From NCBI RefSeq assembly GCF_019693445.1, contig NZ_JAHRBL010000013.1, forward strand, positions 43,226-107,225: 64,000 bases of DNA. The letters are read 5' to 3'. Within the stretch, counting starts at the first letter, position 1. The number at the start of each line of letters is the position of its first letter. The notes beneath the pieces were generated by a model. The model saw only the letters and a list, made by a program, of their open reading frames with translations, was not told the DNA's origin and did no database searches. Position numbers and translations under genes: made by a program. Positions 13,297 to 23,100 of this stretch are shown here, piece by piece. Source of the DNA: Deinococcus aquaedulcis (GTDB taxonomy: Bacteria > Deinococcota > Deinococci > Deinococcales > Deinococcaceae).

Positions 13297-13755
13297 TTAG
13301 CCGCCGACGGGAACGCGTTTGTAGCCTTCGTGCGTGATGGTCAGCTCTTCAATGGCGACCTCGTTGCTCTTGGCGTCGTAGGTGGGGCCGTTGAGCTTGC
13401 TGGGCCACGCGCGCTCGAAGGTCCAGGCGGCGATAGGCTGGCCGGCCTGGTTGTACAGGGTGATGGTGCCGCTGCGGCGGGCTTCGTCCATCTTGCCCTC
13501 TTCCACCTGCTGACGCCAGGTCCACATGTCCATGTCGTCGGTGATGCCGCGCTTGAGCACGATGTCGTTGTACTTCATCGTGCCGGCTTCGCGGATCAGC
13601 ACAGGGCGACCCTTGTCGTCGGTAGCGCGGTATTCCACCACCTGGGACTCGCTGCCCAGGCCGGTGACTTCACGGAACGCGCCCACAACCTTGTTGTCGA
13701 ACTGCAGGCTGAAGTAGGCGGCCACCAAGGGGTCTTTACGGGTTGTTGCGGTCAT
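13297..13755 (-). CDS. CIS inner tube protein (major)
   Basis: A 152-aa tail tube protein of the Afp1/gp19 family. Recognisable parts are a short N-terminus leading into SLQFDNKVVGAFREVTGLG, then YNDIVLKRGITDDMDMWTW and the C-terminal EVAIEELTITHEGYKR. The length is standard for a tube subunit without insertions, so this is probably the main repeating unit. It follows the sheath gene by about 80 nt in the same operon and has a clear Shine-Dalgarno sequence (GGAGGT) before ATG at 13755. Confidence 0.93.
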   Translation of the reverse strand: MTATTRKDPLVAAYFSLQFDNKVVGAFREVTGLGSESQVVEYRATDDKGRPVLIREAGTMKYNDIVLKRGITDDMDMWTWRQQVEEGKMDEARRSGTITLYNQAGQPIAAWTFERAWPSKLNGPTYDAKSNEVAIEELTITHEGYKRVPVGG

Positions 13756-13835
13756 GACTGTACCTCCGGGAAAGAGATGTGGAGAGAGGGGCGGATTTCA
13801 GACCGTGACGGGAACAGTGTAACGCCTCGCGGCGC

Positions 13836-15464
13836 TTACTGTCCGCCGCCAGCGTACTGGCTGAAGCGGAACACGATGAACTCGGCGGGTTTGACCGGGG
13901 CCAGCCCAATCTCGATCTGCAGGACGCCACGGTCACGCAGTTCGGGCGGATTCAGTTCGCTGTCGCACTTCACGTAGAAGGCTTCGCGGGCGGTGTTGCC
14001 GAACAGGGCGCCGTCGCGCCACACGCTGGTCAGGAAGGAGTTGATGTCGCGGCGGATACGGAACCACAGGTTCTCGTCGTTGGGCTCGAACACGGCCCAC
14101 TGGGTGCCGCGCTCAATGCTCTTTTCCACGTAGTTGAACAGGCGGCGCACCGGCACGTAGCGCCACTGGGCGTTGCTGGACAGCGTCCGGGCGCCCCACA
14201 CGCGCACGCCCATGCCGGGGAACTCGCGGATGCAGTTCACGCCCACAGGGTTCAGGATGTCTTGCTCGCTCTTGGTGACCTGAATGGCCGGCCCCAGGAT
14301 GCCGCGCACGGTTTCGTTGGCCGGCGCCTTGTGCACGCCGCGCTCCACGTCGTTGCGGGCGTAGATGCCGGCGACAAAGCCGCTGGGGGGCACCACCATC
14401 GGCGCGCCGTCCGGACCTTCAATCTTGACCCAGGGGTAGTACATGGCGGCGTAGCTGGAGTCGAAGTTGGTGTCCACCGTGCGCCACTTCAGGGCCTGCT
14501 GCGGGGTCATGTCCGGCAGGGTATCCAGCAGGGCAATGCGGTTGGCGTTGCGCTCGCAGTGGTCAATCAGGGCGCGCTGCACGGCCTTGACGCCGTCGGC
14601 GTTGATCATGCCGGCCTGATAGGCGCTCATCAGGTCGGGCACGGCGATCATGCTCACTTCTTCGGCGATTTCCAGGCTCTCGATCCCGCTGCGGCCGTCC
14701 ACGCTGCCCACGAAGTCCTGGCCCTTCATCTCGCGGCGCTGCTCGATGACGTTGCTGTCGGCCTGCAGCACGTAGCTGCCGGGCTCGGGGGCGCGCTCCA
14801 CCAGGGGGCCGGCGCTGCTGGCTTCCTCAATGGTGATCAGGGTGCTTTCCTTGTTCACCACTTCGGCCACGGCGCGCGGGTGCTTCTTGCCGATGGACAC
14901 GTTGGGGAAGGTTTCGGTGACGTCGTTGCGGGTAACTTTCAGGGTGAACAGGCCGTCCGGGCCCTCTTCGGGGTCCTGGGGGCCCTTGGCGTCCTTGCCC
15001 TTGGCAGCGCCGTCCTGGGCCTTGACCGGATCGGGCGCCAGCACTTCAATTTGAATGTCGCTCTGGCGGCCGTCCTTGGCCACGATGCTTAGGCTGGGCA
15101 CGGCCTTGCTGGCGCGCGAGGGCAGCTGCAGCGGGCGGGCGGCTTCCACCGTGCGCTTGCCAGCGTCCCCCTGTTGGGGCACCAGACGCACCACGTAGCA
15201 GCGCGTGCCGCCGTTGTTGAAGAACGCATAGACGCTCTGGGCCAGGTACGCGCCGTCCATGAACGGGTTGCGCGTGCCGCTGGCATCCAGGGTGCCGAAC
15301 GTTTCTTTGAACTGCTGCCAGTTGGCGATGAACACGGGCGTGTTGGCCGGGCCGTTGGGCGCGAAGCCCACAAAGGCCGCCGTGGTCGTGCTGATGCCCT
15401 CAATCGGCCGGGGACCGCTCTGGGACTCTTCGATGTAAACGCCTGGGGACAGATATTCAGCCAT
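13836..15464 (-). CDS. CIS contractile sheath protein
   Basis: A 542-aa tail sheath protein, the contractile outer layer. The N-terminus MAEYLSPGVYIEE is diagnostic for sheaths, followed by the GISTTTAAFVGFA region; the C-terminus has the LWFRIRRDINSFL segment and the AREAFYVKCD motif that closes the conserved sheath domain. The final strand (QIEIGLAPVKPAEFIVFRF) is the arm that interlocks neighbouring subunits. A middle region (about 130-260) rich in Asp/Lys/Gly is the usual variable surface insertion. The start is ATG at 15464 with GGAGG 6 nt upstream; the frame is open further upstream, but that part lacks sheath similarity. It is the first gene of the leftward CIS operon. Confidence 0.95.
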   Translation of the reverse strand: MAEYLSPGVYIEESQSGPRPIEGISTTTAAFVGFAPNGPANTPVFIANWQQFKETFGTLDASGTRNPFMDGAYLAQSVYAFFNNGGTRCYVVRLVPQQGDAGKRTVEAARPLQLPSRASKAVPSLSIVAKDGRQSDIQIEVLAPDPVKAQDGAAKGKDAKGPQDPEEGPDGLFTLKVTRNDVTETFPNVSIGKKHPRAVAEVVNKESTLITIEEASSAGPLVERAPEPGSYVLQADSNVIEQRREMKGQDFVGSVDGRSGIESLEIAEEVSMIAVPDLMSAYQAGMINADGVKAVQRALIDHCERNANRIALLDTLPDMTPQQALKWRTVDTNFDSSYAAMYYPWVKIEGPDGAPMVVPPSGFVAGIYARNDVERGVHKAPANETVRGILGPAIQVTKSEQDILNPVGVNCIREFPGMGVRVWGARTLSSNAQWRYVPVRRLFNYVEKSIERGTQWAVFEPNDENLWFRIRRDINSFLTSVWRDGALFGNTAREAFYVKCDSELNPPELRDRGVLQIEIGLAPVKPAEFIVFRFSQYAGGGQ

Positions 15465-15747
15465 GGATTCCTCCGGGAAACATGCAGGGGTCGACAACAC
15501 CCACGACCCGGGGGGGCCGGCGTGCGCGAAACACTGAGGCTTCCACCATGCCAGATGGAAACGCACATGTAAACCGCAAGTCAGCAGACGTGCGGGCAGA
15601 GGGGGGCTTATACTGACCAGTCACTCACGCCGTGCAGGTCACCCAAGCTCCCAGAACTATCGCTTCAGGACGTAAGAACGCCATGACAAACCTCACACGA
15701 CTGGGGCTCCAAACGGGCCAGAGCTACCAGATGCCAGGAGTTCTGGC
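15465..15747. promoter_or_regulatory. Divergent intergenic region between the two CIS operons
   Basis: 283 bp with no credible gene between sheath (leftward) and DUF4255 (rightward). It must hold the promoters of both operons. A TATACT hexamer at 15609-15614 is the best rightward -10 candidate, but it lacks a good -35 box. No leftward promoter stands out, so control by an alternative sigma factor or an activator is possible. Confidence 0.5.
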
Positions 15748-15748
15748 A
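15732..15748 (+). promoter_or_regulatory. Hairpin enclosing the ribosome binding site of the rightward CIS operon
   Basis: TGCCAG and CTGGCA form a 6-bp stem around the loop GAGTT. The AGGAG Shine-Dalgarno at 15736-15740 is split between stem and loop, and the last stem base is the A of the ATG at 15748. Folding would hide the ribosome site, a possible translational switch for the first gene. Confidence 0.5.
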
Positions 15749-16572
15749 TGATTGCTGACGTTCAGCAGGCCCTGAAAGAACTCGTCTACACCGAAGCGGC
15801 GCTGCCCCGCGACGCGCTGGACATCCGCTTTGCGGCCCCTACCCCCAGCTGGGTGTCTGGGCTGACGCGGCCGACCCTGAACTTCTTCATGCACGACCTG
15901 CGCGAGAACGCGGGGCTGCGCTCCATGGAGTTCACGCAGGCGCCGGTACGCGGCGGCGTGCAGCGCACCCTGGCCCCCCGGCGCATTGACCTGCGTTTTC
16001 TAGTCACGGTCTTTTTCAAGGCCCAGCTGGATGAACTGGGCCGCGACGAATGGAACGTGCTGTGGCGGGTGCTGGCCGCGCTCATGCGCCAGAGCGACTG
16101 GGACGAGCAGTACTTGCCCGGGGAAGTCCGGCGCCTGAACATGGGCGTGCTGGGCGTGGTGGCTCCCGGCGAGGGCACCCAGAACGTGTTTTCCAGCCTG
16201 GGTCAGCCAGTGCGGCCCCACCTGAGCTACACCGTGACGGTGCCGCTGGACCTGAATGTCACGGCCCAGTCGCCGCTGGTGCTGGAGCGCGACCTCGCCT
16301 TCCACGACGGCCTGACGCGCGACACCCCGGCCGTCAGCACCCGCGTCCGCTCCAGCTGGCAGCTGCGCGACGAAGCCGGGCTGCCGCTGACCGACGCCCT
16401 GGTACGCACCGACAGCGGCGCGCGCGCCTTTACCGATACCCAGGGCGTGGTGCACCTGAACGTGCCGCGCGAGGCGGTGGGACGACTGGACATCCTGACC
16501 CTGGATGGCCGGCAGCTGACGCTGGCGCCCCACAGTCCCCAGGCGCAACCTCGCGTTCTGGAGGACGCGTGA
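15748..16572 (+). CDS. DUF4255 family CIS cap/terminator protein (Pvc16/Afp16-like)
   Basis: A 274-aa protein whose N-terminal 190 residues are a DUF4255 (Pvc16_N) domain: MIADVQQALKELVY, then LNFFMHDLRENAGLRS, RIDLRFLVTVFFKA and a terminal TPAVSTRVRSS. In Afp and PVC particles this family caps the distal end of tube and sheath and ends polymerisation. The last 80 residues (LRDEAGLPLTDALVRTDSG to ILTLDGRQLTLAPHS) form a carboxypeptidase-regulatory or Ig-like beta domain, an extension seen in some members. First gene of the rightward operon, preceded by a hairpin covering its ribosome site. Confidence 0.9.
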   Translation: MIADVQQALKELVYTEAALPRDALDIRFAAPTPSWVSGLTRPTLNFFMHDLRENAGLRSMEFTQAPVRGGVQRTLAPRRIDLRFLVTVFFKAQLDELGRDEWNVLWRVLAALMRQSDWDEQYLPGEVRRLNMGVLGVVAPGEGTQNVFSSLGQPVRPHLSYTVTVPLDLNVTAQSPLVLERDLAFHDGLTRDTPAVSTRVRSSWQLRDEAGLPLTDALVRTDSGARAFTDTQGVVHLNVPREAVGRLDILTLDGRQLTLAPHSPQAQPRVLEDA

Positions 16573-16624
16573 GCGGGTACAGTGCGGCCGTGCGTGCCTG
16601 CCCCCTTTACCCCGGAGCCCACCC

Positions 16625-17038
16625 ATGACCAAACCGTCTCCTCTGACGCCTGCGGCCGACGTGCTGGGCACGGGCGTGGCCTTTCCTGTGGGCGTGAACG
16701 CGCGTGGGCAGCTGAGCATGGTGTCCGGCGAGCGCGCCGTGACCCAGGCCATCCTGACCCTGTTGATGACCGCACGCGGCCAGCGCGTGATGCGCCCGGA
16801 GTATGGCTGCCGCATTCACGAACTGGTGTTTGCGCCCGGCGACGCCACCACCCTGGGTCTGGCCTCGTACTACGTGGACGAAGCCCTCAGAATGTGGGAG
16901 CCCCGCATCGAAGTGGAAAACGTTCAGGCCCGCCTGGACCCTGCCGACAGCTCCCGCATCATCGTGGACCTGCTCTACCGCCTCAAGGGCACCCCGGAAC
17001 CGCGCTCACTGGTGTTTCCCTTCTACCGCACCCCCTAA
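16625..17038 (+). CDS. gp25-like baseplate wedge protein (Afp9/Pvc9-like)
   Basis: A 137-aa protein of the GPW_gp25 family, the lysozyme-like baseplate wedge component that nucleates sheath assembly. Family features: GVAFPVGVNARGQLSMVSGE, AILTLLMTARGQRVMRPEYG with the conserved R-PEYG, then a helical segment HELVFAPGD and a C-terminal IIVDLLYRLKGT. ATG at 16625 is the only start that keeps the family N-terminus, 52 nt after DUF4255. The next gene, baseplate J, follows by 31 nt; gp25 and gpJ are almost always neighbours in CIS clusters. Confidence 0.93.
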   Translation: MTKPSPLTPAADVLGTGVAFPVGVNARGQLSMVSGERAVTQAILTLLMTARGQRVMRPEYGCRIHELVFAPGDATTLGLASYYVDEALRMWEPRIEVENVQARLDPADSSRIIVDLLYRLKGTPEPRSLVFPFYRTP

Positions 17039-17069
17039 GCCCTTCCCCTGCTTTCCCGGAGACCCTGCC

Positions 17070-19172
17070 TTGCCCCTACCGACCGTGAACCTGGACGACC
17101 GCCGCTTCGACGACATCATGGACGAGGCGCGGCGGCTCATTCCGCAGTTCTGCCCCGAATGGACCGACCACAACGCCTCTGATCCCGGCATGGCGATCCT
17201 GGAAGTGTTCGCCTGGATGACGGACTTGCTGCTCTACCGGGTCAATCAGGTCCCGGACAAGCTGCTGATCGCCTTTCTGGAGATGATCGGGGTGCAGCTC
17301 GCGCCGCCGCGCGCGGCCGGGGCGCCGGTCACCTTTTACCTCAGCGCGCCGCAGGACACCCCGCTGAGCATCGCGGCGGGCACCGAGATCGCCACCCTGC
17401 GCACCGAGGTGAACGAGGCCATCGTGTTCTCCACCGAGCGCGCCGGGCTGATCCGGCCGCCCACGCTGCGCGGGCTGTACACCGCCAACACGCTGGCGCA
17501 GGTGCGGCTGGACACCGAAGGGCAGGGCGGCGAGGGCCACAGCGACGCCACCCGCCACGACCTCGCCCACCTGGGGCTGCCGGGCTACCGTTTTCCCATC
17601 TTCCAGCCGCAGCCGCGTCCCGGCGACGCCCTGTTCATTCAGCTGGAGGGCGACCACAGCGAGCATGTGGTGGCGCTCACCTTCGGCGTGGAGCTCGCCG
17701 GGGGCGCCGGGGTCAACCCCAACCACCCGCCGTACGTGTGGGAAGCGTGGCAGGGCGGGGTCAGCCGCTGGGCCACCTGCGAGGTGGAGTACGACGGCAC
17801 CCAGGCCTTCAACGTTTCCGGCGAACTGATTCTGCGCCTGCCCACCATGCGCGAGGGCACCTTCTTCGACCAGCACGGCTACTGGCTGCGCTGCCGCCTG
17901 ACGAACGAGCAGATGCACGCGGGCTACAAGGTGAGCCCTGACCTGGAGACGCTGCTGGTGGACGCCCGGGGCATCACGGTGCCGGCCCGGCACGCCACCA
18001 TCGTGCAGAACGAGCTGCTGGGGCAGAGCAACGGCACCCCGGGGCAGCGCTTCCGGCTGCTGCACGAGCCAGTGCTCCACCTGGACCCCGAGCGGGACGT
18101 GCTGGAAGTGGTGACTGCCGAGGGCGACATTCACCTGTACACCCCGGTGCCGGACTTCTCGACCTCGGCCCCCGAGGACCGGCACTTCACCCTGGACGCC
18201 ACCACGGGCGAGGTGGCCTTTGGGCCCAGCATCCTGCAGGCCGACGGCAGCGTGTACCGCTTCGGCGCGGTGCCGCCGCAGGGCGCCACCATCCGCATGC
18301 GCCGCTACCAGTATGGCGGCGGTGCGGGCGGCAACGTCCCGGCCCGCGCCCTGAGCGTGCTGAAATCCAGCGTACCCTACGTGGCCCGCGTGACCAACCA
18401 CGCGCCAGCGGCGGGCGGACGCAACGGCCAGTTGCTGGAAGACGCCGTGCAGCGCGTGCCCTACCTGCTGCGCCTGCGCAACCGCGCTGTGACCGCCGAC
18501 GACTACGAATTGCTGGCCGCCCAGGTGCCCGGCGTGGCGCGCGCGCGCTGCGTGACCCCCAACATGGCGGTGCCCGGCCAGACCTACCCTGGGCAGATCC
18601 GCGCCCTGACGGTGCCGGCCGGACAGGTCACGTTGGCCCTGCTGCCGGACGTCTCGTTTGACGACCTGATTGGCCTGGACGACGTGAGCACCGACCCCCT
18701 GGCCCCCCTGACCGGCCGCATTGCCCCCGAGCGCCTGACCCTGAGCGCCGAACTGCGCGGCGCGGTGCAAGAAGAGCTGGACCTGCGCCGCCCGGTGGGG
18801 ACCACCCTGGACCTGCGCGCCCCGCAGTACGTGTGGGTGAGCGTGACCGCCACCCTGCGCGCGGGTGCGGGCGCCAGCCGCCCGGTGCGCGAGGATGTGC
18901 GCCGCCGCGCCATGCAGGCGCTGTACGGCTACCTGAACCCCTTCACGGGCGGCCCCGACGGCAAGGGCTGGCCTTTCGGCCGCACCCTCAGCATCAGCGA
19001 GCTGTACGGCCTGCTGCGCGCGGTGCCCGGCGTGGAGGTGGCGGAAGACGTGCAGGTGGTCCTCACTGAGCCCGGCCAGCCGGAAACGCGCGAGACCATC
19101 ACCGGCAGCCTGCCGCTGCCGCCCCAGGCCCTGATCGTGTCCGACGTGCACCACGTGCGGGTGGACCACTGA
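17070..19172 (+). CDS. Baseplate J-like protein (Afp11/gp6-like)
   Basis: A 700-aa putative baseplate assembly protein of the gpJ/gp6 family, which builds the wedge ring. The start is taken as TTG at 17070: a GGAGA Shine-Dalgarno lies 7 nt upstream and the product begins MPLPTVNLDDRRFDDIMDEA, the typical N-terminus. The frame stays open back to 16803, but that part is a shadow of gp25. Conserved segments include WTDHNASDPGMAILEVFAWM (residues 30-50), the middle FRLLHEPVLHLD, GGGAGGNVPARALSVL, and YLNPFTGGPDGKGWPFGR near the C-terminus. Many eCIS carry two J proteins (Afp11 and Afp12); only this one is recognised here. The stop overlaps the next start by 1 nt. Confidence 0.93.
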   Translation: MPLPTVNLDDRRFDDIMDEARRLIPQFCPEWTDHNASDPGMAILEVFAWMTDLLLYRVNQVPDKLLIAFLEMIGVQLAPPRAAGAPVTFYLSAPQDTPLSIAAGTEIATLRTEVNEAIVFSTERAGLIRPPTLRGLYTANTLAQVRLDTEGQGGEGHSDATRHDLAHLGLPGYRFPIFQPQPRPGDALFIQLEGDHSEHVVALTFGVELAGGAGVNPNHPPYVWEAWQGGVSRWATCEVEYDGTQAFNVSGELILRLPTMREGTFFDQHGYWLRCRLTNEQMHAGYKVSPDLETLLVDARGITVPARHATIVQNELLGQSNGTPGQRFRLLHEPVLHLDPERDVLEVVTAEGDIHLYTPVPDFSTSAPEDRHFTLDATTGEVAFGPSILQADGSVYRFGAVPPQGATIRMRRYQYGGGAGGNVPARALSVLKSSVPYVARVTNHAPAAGGRNGQLLEDAVQRVPYLLRLRNRAVTADDYELLAAQVPGVARARCVTPNMAVPGQTYPGQIRALTVPAGQVTLALLPDVSFDDLIGLDDVSTDPLAPLTGRIAPERLTLSAELRGAVQEELDLRRPVGTTLDLRAPQYVWVSVTATLRAGAGASRPVREDVRRRAMQALYGYLNPFTGGPDGKGWPFGRTLSISELYGLLRAVPGVEVAEDVQVVLTEPGQPETRETITGSLPLPPQALIVSDVHHVRVDH

Positions 19173-20134
19173 TGGCCCAGCTGCAGGTCCGCGTACGCGG
19201 CGAGGTGCTGAGGGTGCTGACCCTCAGCCGTCAGCTGTCCATTGGCCGCACCCCCGACAACGGCCTGCCCCTGCGTGATCCCAGTGTGGCCATCCGCCAC
19301 GCCGAGATTACCGCCGAAGCGGGCGCCCTGCTGCTAACCGATCTGACGGGCGGCGAGGGCGTGACCTTTGTCAACGGGCACCGCCTCTCGCCCAACCAGC
19401 CCCACCGTCTGGAACAGGGCGACGAGATTCAGATTGGCCCTTTTACCCTGGCCTTTCTGGCCGACCCGTCGGTCACCGCCGAGGCCGCGCGTCCCACTGG
19501 CCGCGTGGACGTGCAGGGCGAACTGGCCGCGCGCCCGGCCCGCCCGCCGCTGCCCACCTTCACCGCCGAGCGCCCGCCCCGCGACGGGCTGGCGCTGTAC
19601 ACCGAGTTCCTGCCGCCCTTTTTTCAGGAGTCCGAATTCCTGGGCCGCTACCTGAAGATCTTTGAGGCGATGTGGGAACCGCTGCAGCGGCGCCAGGACA
19701 GCATTGAGTTGCACTTTGATCCCCGGGTGGCGCCGCCGCAGGTGCTGGGCTGGATGGCCGGCTGGCTGGGGCTGCCCCTGGACCCCCACTGGCCCGAAGG
19801 CCGCCAGCGCGCCTGGATGCGCGAGGCCGTAACCCTGTACCGCTGGCGCGGCACCCGCTACGGCCTGAGCCGCGCCCTGGAAACGGTGTACGGCCTGACC
19901 CCCGTGCTGCGCGAAGACACCGCCCAGCCCCACACCCTGACCGTGCAGCTGCTGGACTCGCCAGACGGCGAGGACACCGCCAGCCGCGAGGCCATCACGC
20001 AGTTCATCTTCACCCATGCCCCGGCCCACGTGCAGGTCACCGTAGAGTTTGTGGAGGCCCCGGCCGTTTCCGCACCCCCCGATGACCCTGGCCGCCTGTC
20101 CTTAGAGGCCCCCGACACAGGACCCCGCGCATGA
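19172..20134 (+). CDS. FHA domain fused to phage tail protein I (baseplate)
   Basis: A 320-aa fusion. Residues 1-105 form an FHA fold (LSIGRTPDNGLPLRD, VAIRHAEI, VTFVNGHRL). The canonical phosphothreonine contacts are altered: the usual SR-x-H reads AIRH, and the NGT-VNG motif reads GEGVTFVNG, so phosphopeptide binding is doubtful. Residues about 135-290 match the P2 gpI/tail protein I family (LYTEFLPPFFQES, FDPRVAPPQVLGWMAGWLGL, YRWRGTRYGLSRALETVYG), a baseplate piece that links the J ring to fibres or adapters. The gene overlaps both neighbours (TGATG and ATGA), so it is translationally coupled to the J protein and the pseudokinase. FHA on a baseplate protein suggests docking to the FHA-bearing membrane protein downstream; this is an inference. 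Confidence 0.88.
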   Translation: MAQLQVRVRGEVLRVLTLSRQLSIGRTPDNGLPLRDPSVAIRHAEITAEAGALLLTDLTGGEGVTFVNGHRLSPNQPHRLEQGDEIQIGPFTLAFLADPSVTAEAARPTGRVDVQGELAARPARPPLPTFTAERPPRDGLALYTEFLPPFFQESEFLGRYLKIFEAMWEPLQRRQDSIELHFDPRVAPPQVLGWMAGWLGLPLDPHWPEGRQRAWMREAVTLYRWRGTRYGLSRALETVYGLTPVLREDTAQPHTLTVQLLDSPDGEDTASREAITQFIFTHAPAHVQVTVEFVEAPAVSAPPDDPGRLSLEAPDTGPRA

Positions 20135-23100
20135 CTGAGACCAAGATCTTCCACCACTATCAACTGGGCCGCCTGCTGGGCGGGGGCTGGCTGGGCCCTG
20201 TCCATGCCGCCACCGACCTTGACGAGGGCCGCGAAGTCGCGCTGCGCATTCTGGATGACGCCAGCAGTGGCCAGTCGTTCCTGATCATGCAGCTGGAGCG
20301 GCTGCTGCTGAAAGTCTCCTCGCTGCGCCACGCGCACATCCTGCCCACGGAAGCGCTGCAGCAGCGCGACCACCGCGCCTTTTACGCCATGGAACTGGGC
20401 CGCCAGGGCAGCGCCCGCCAGCTGCTGCAGGGCCAAGCGCGCGCCGCCCAGCCGCTGCCCATCGTGACAGCGGTGGAACTGGTGCGGCAGGCCGCCGCCG
20501 GCCTCGCCCACGCCCACGGCCACGGCCTGATGCACGGCAACCTGAAGCCGGAAAACCTGATTCTGCAACCCGGGCGGGCGCTGCTGGGCCACACGGGCTA
20601 CGTCACGCAGCTCAGCGACTTCGGGCTGGCAGAACTGCGCGCGGGCAGCTACGGCACCCATGACCGCGCGGTGGTGAACGCCCTGGCCTACATGAGCCCC
20701 GAGCAGTGCCGGGGTGTGCGCAACGAACTGCGCACCGACCTGTACGCCCTGGGCCTGATTCTGTACGAACTGCTGACCGGCATGGTGCCCTTTGAAATCC
20801 GGGACGCCGCTGAGGCCCTGGAAAAGCACCAGCACGTGGCGCCGCGCCAGCCCAGCCGTCTGCGTCCCGACATGCCGGGGGCGCTGGAAGAGATTGTCCT
20901 GACCTGTCTGGCCAAGGACCCCGAGGACCGCTACCCGCACGCCCAGGCCCTGGAAGCCGCGCTGCAGGAGGTCCTGAACGCCCTGATGCCCGGCGGCCCC
21001 GAGCCCACGCTGCGCCTGTCGGCCCTGCCGGTGCTGCCGCCGCCGCCCCGCCTGGACAGCGTGACGCCCGGCCCCGAACTGCAACTGCTGGTGTTCAGTG
21101 AGCGTCACGAACTGGTGCGCGCCCAGCCGATTACCGTGCCCACCCTGACCATTGGCCGCGCGCCGGATAACGCGGTGGTGCTGGAACACGTTGGGGTCAG
21201 CCGCCACCACCTGAATGTGGAATTCAGTGGCGGACAGGCGCATGTCACCGAACTGACGGCCACCAACGGCACCGTCATGGACGGGCTGCCCCTGACCCCC
21301 ATGACCCGGCTGCGCTGGCCCACCCGCACGCCGCTGTACCTGCGGCCCTACTGGCTGGTGCTGCTGGAACCGCAGGCGGCAGCCGTGCGCCCCCGCATCG
21401 TGGTGAGCCCCGAGCGCACCAGCATCAAGCTCTCGCCGGGCACGCCGTATGTGCTGGACATTGGGCTGGCGAACACCGGGCGCACGGTGGACCACTTCCG
21501 CGTGAGCCTGGAAGGCATTCCGCCCGAGTGGGTGCAGGATGCCCACGGCGAGGTGCAGCTGAACCCGGGCATGCAGGGCCAGACCAGCCTGACGCTGCTG
21601 GCCCCGCGTGACAGTCGCAGCCGCGCGGGCACCTACGAGGTCAAGGTGCGCGCCCGCTCGCGCGAGAACCCCGCCGAATACGGCGAGGCGCCCATGACCA
21701 TCGAGGTCACGCCCTTTCATGACCTGGTTGCCACCCTGCTGCCCCCCGTGCGCCGCACATGGCGCCACACCACCTACACCCTGCGGGTGGAGAACAAAGG
21801 CAACACCCGCCAGGACGCGCTGACCAAGCTGCTGGACCACGAAGGGCAGATGCTGGCGGTGCCGCGCCCGCAGGATCTGCTGAACGCCAACATCCCGCAG
21901 ACGACCATGATGACCGGGCGGGGCATTGACCCCACGCTGATGGCCCAGGAAGCCGCCCGGCAGGCCACCCAGCAGGCCCGCCACGCCGCGCTGATGGCGG
22001 CCCAGCGGCTGGTGGGCGGCCAGGGACGTATTCGTCTGGAAGGCCTGCCGGCCCTGCTGGAGCTGGAACCCGGCCAGAGCCAGGAAGAAACGCTGAAAGT
22101 GCGCGTGCCCCTGCGCTGGGTGGGGACGTCCTCGCACCACGAGATGCGGGTGGACCTGTACAGCGTGCCGCAGAGCGAGGACGACAGCGGCCACCTGATG
22201 ACGCAGGCGCGCGCCACACTGCACCACAACCCCCTGATTCCCCTGTGGCTGATTCCCATTCTGCTGCTGCTACTGGGTATTCTGATCTGGTGGCTGACGC
22301 GCCCGCCGGTGATTACACAGTTCACATTGAACAGCAGTGATACCGCTGTGCGCCCTGGGCAGCCCTTCACGCTGCGCTGGGATACCAGCAATGCCCGCCG
22401 AGTCAGTATTTTGGAACTGGGAGCTGATGGTCAGAACCTGCCGCCCGACGGCACTTTCCAGGTGAAGAAGGGCATCACCAAGGACCAGCGCTACACCCTG
22501 GTGGCCCGGTCCCTGATTGGCCGCCGCGCCGAGAAGTTCGAGGTGGTGCAGTCGCGCTTTGACCGCCCGGTGATCGAGAAGTTCGACGTGTCGCCGGCCC
22601 GGGTGGCGGGCAACCAGAAGGTCACCGTGACCTGGAAGGTGCGCAACGCCGAAGAAGTGACCATCACCGAACTGGGCAAGGTGCCGGCCGAGGGCAAGCG
22701 CTCGTTCATTCCCGACAAGGACCTGAACATCACCCTGAGCGCCAGGAACGGCACCGAGAAGGAAAGCGACAGCCGCAGCGTCAGTGTGCTGGGCCCAGAG
22801 GTGGAAACCTTCAAGATTGACCCGCCTGAAATCCAGAAGGGCCAGAGTGCCGTGCTGAGCTGGGATATTCGCAACGCCACAACCGTCACGATTGACGGCT
22901 TGGGCACCGTGCCCGCCAAGGGCAAACGCACGGTGACGCCCAAGGACAGCACCACCTACACTGTGACGGCGGTGGGCGGCGGCAACCTCACCAAGAGCGC
23001 CAACGCCCGCCTGGAAATCACGCTGCCCAAGCCGGAATTCACCCTGTTCACGGTCTCGCCCAACCCGGTGAAGTCCAACGAGCAGATCACGATTACCTGG

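Noticed and set aside
15465..15566. Longer N-terminus for the sheath protein
   Set aside because: The frame is open, but MAEYLSPGVYIEE with GGAGG 6 nt upstream is the family start; the extra 34 residues have no similarity.
17076..19169. 697-codon open frame opposite the baseplate J gene
   Set aside because: Composition is His/Gln/Val/Gly-rich as expected for the antisense of GC-rich coding sequence, with no family similarity; the J protein on the plus strand is certain.
20131..20990. Active Ser/Thr kinase
   Set aside because: The invariant Lys is Arg39 and the HRD Asp is Asn137, so activity is not supported despite DFG.
19858..22227. 789-codon open frame opposite the tail protein I and pseudokinase genes
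   Set aside because: Same antisense artefact; the plus-strand genes show clear domains and coupled starts.
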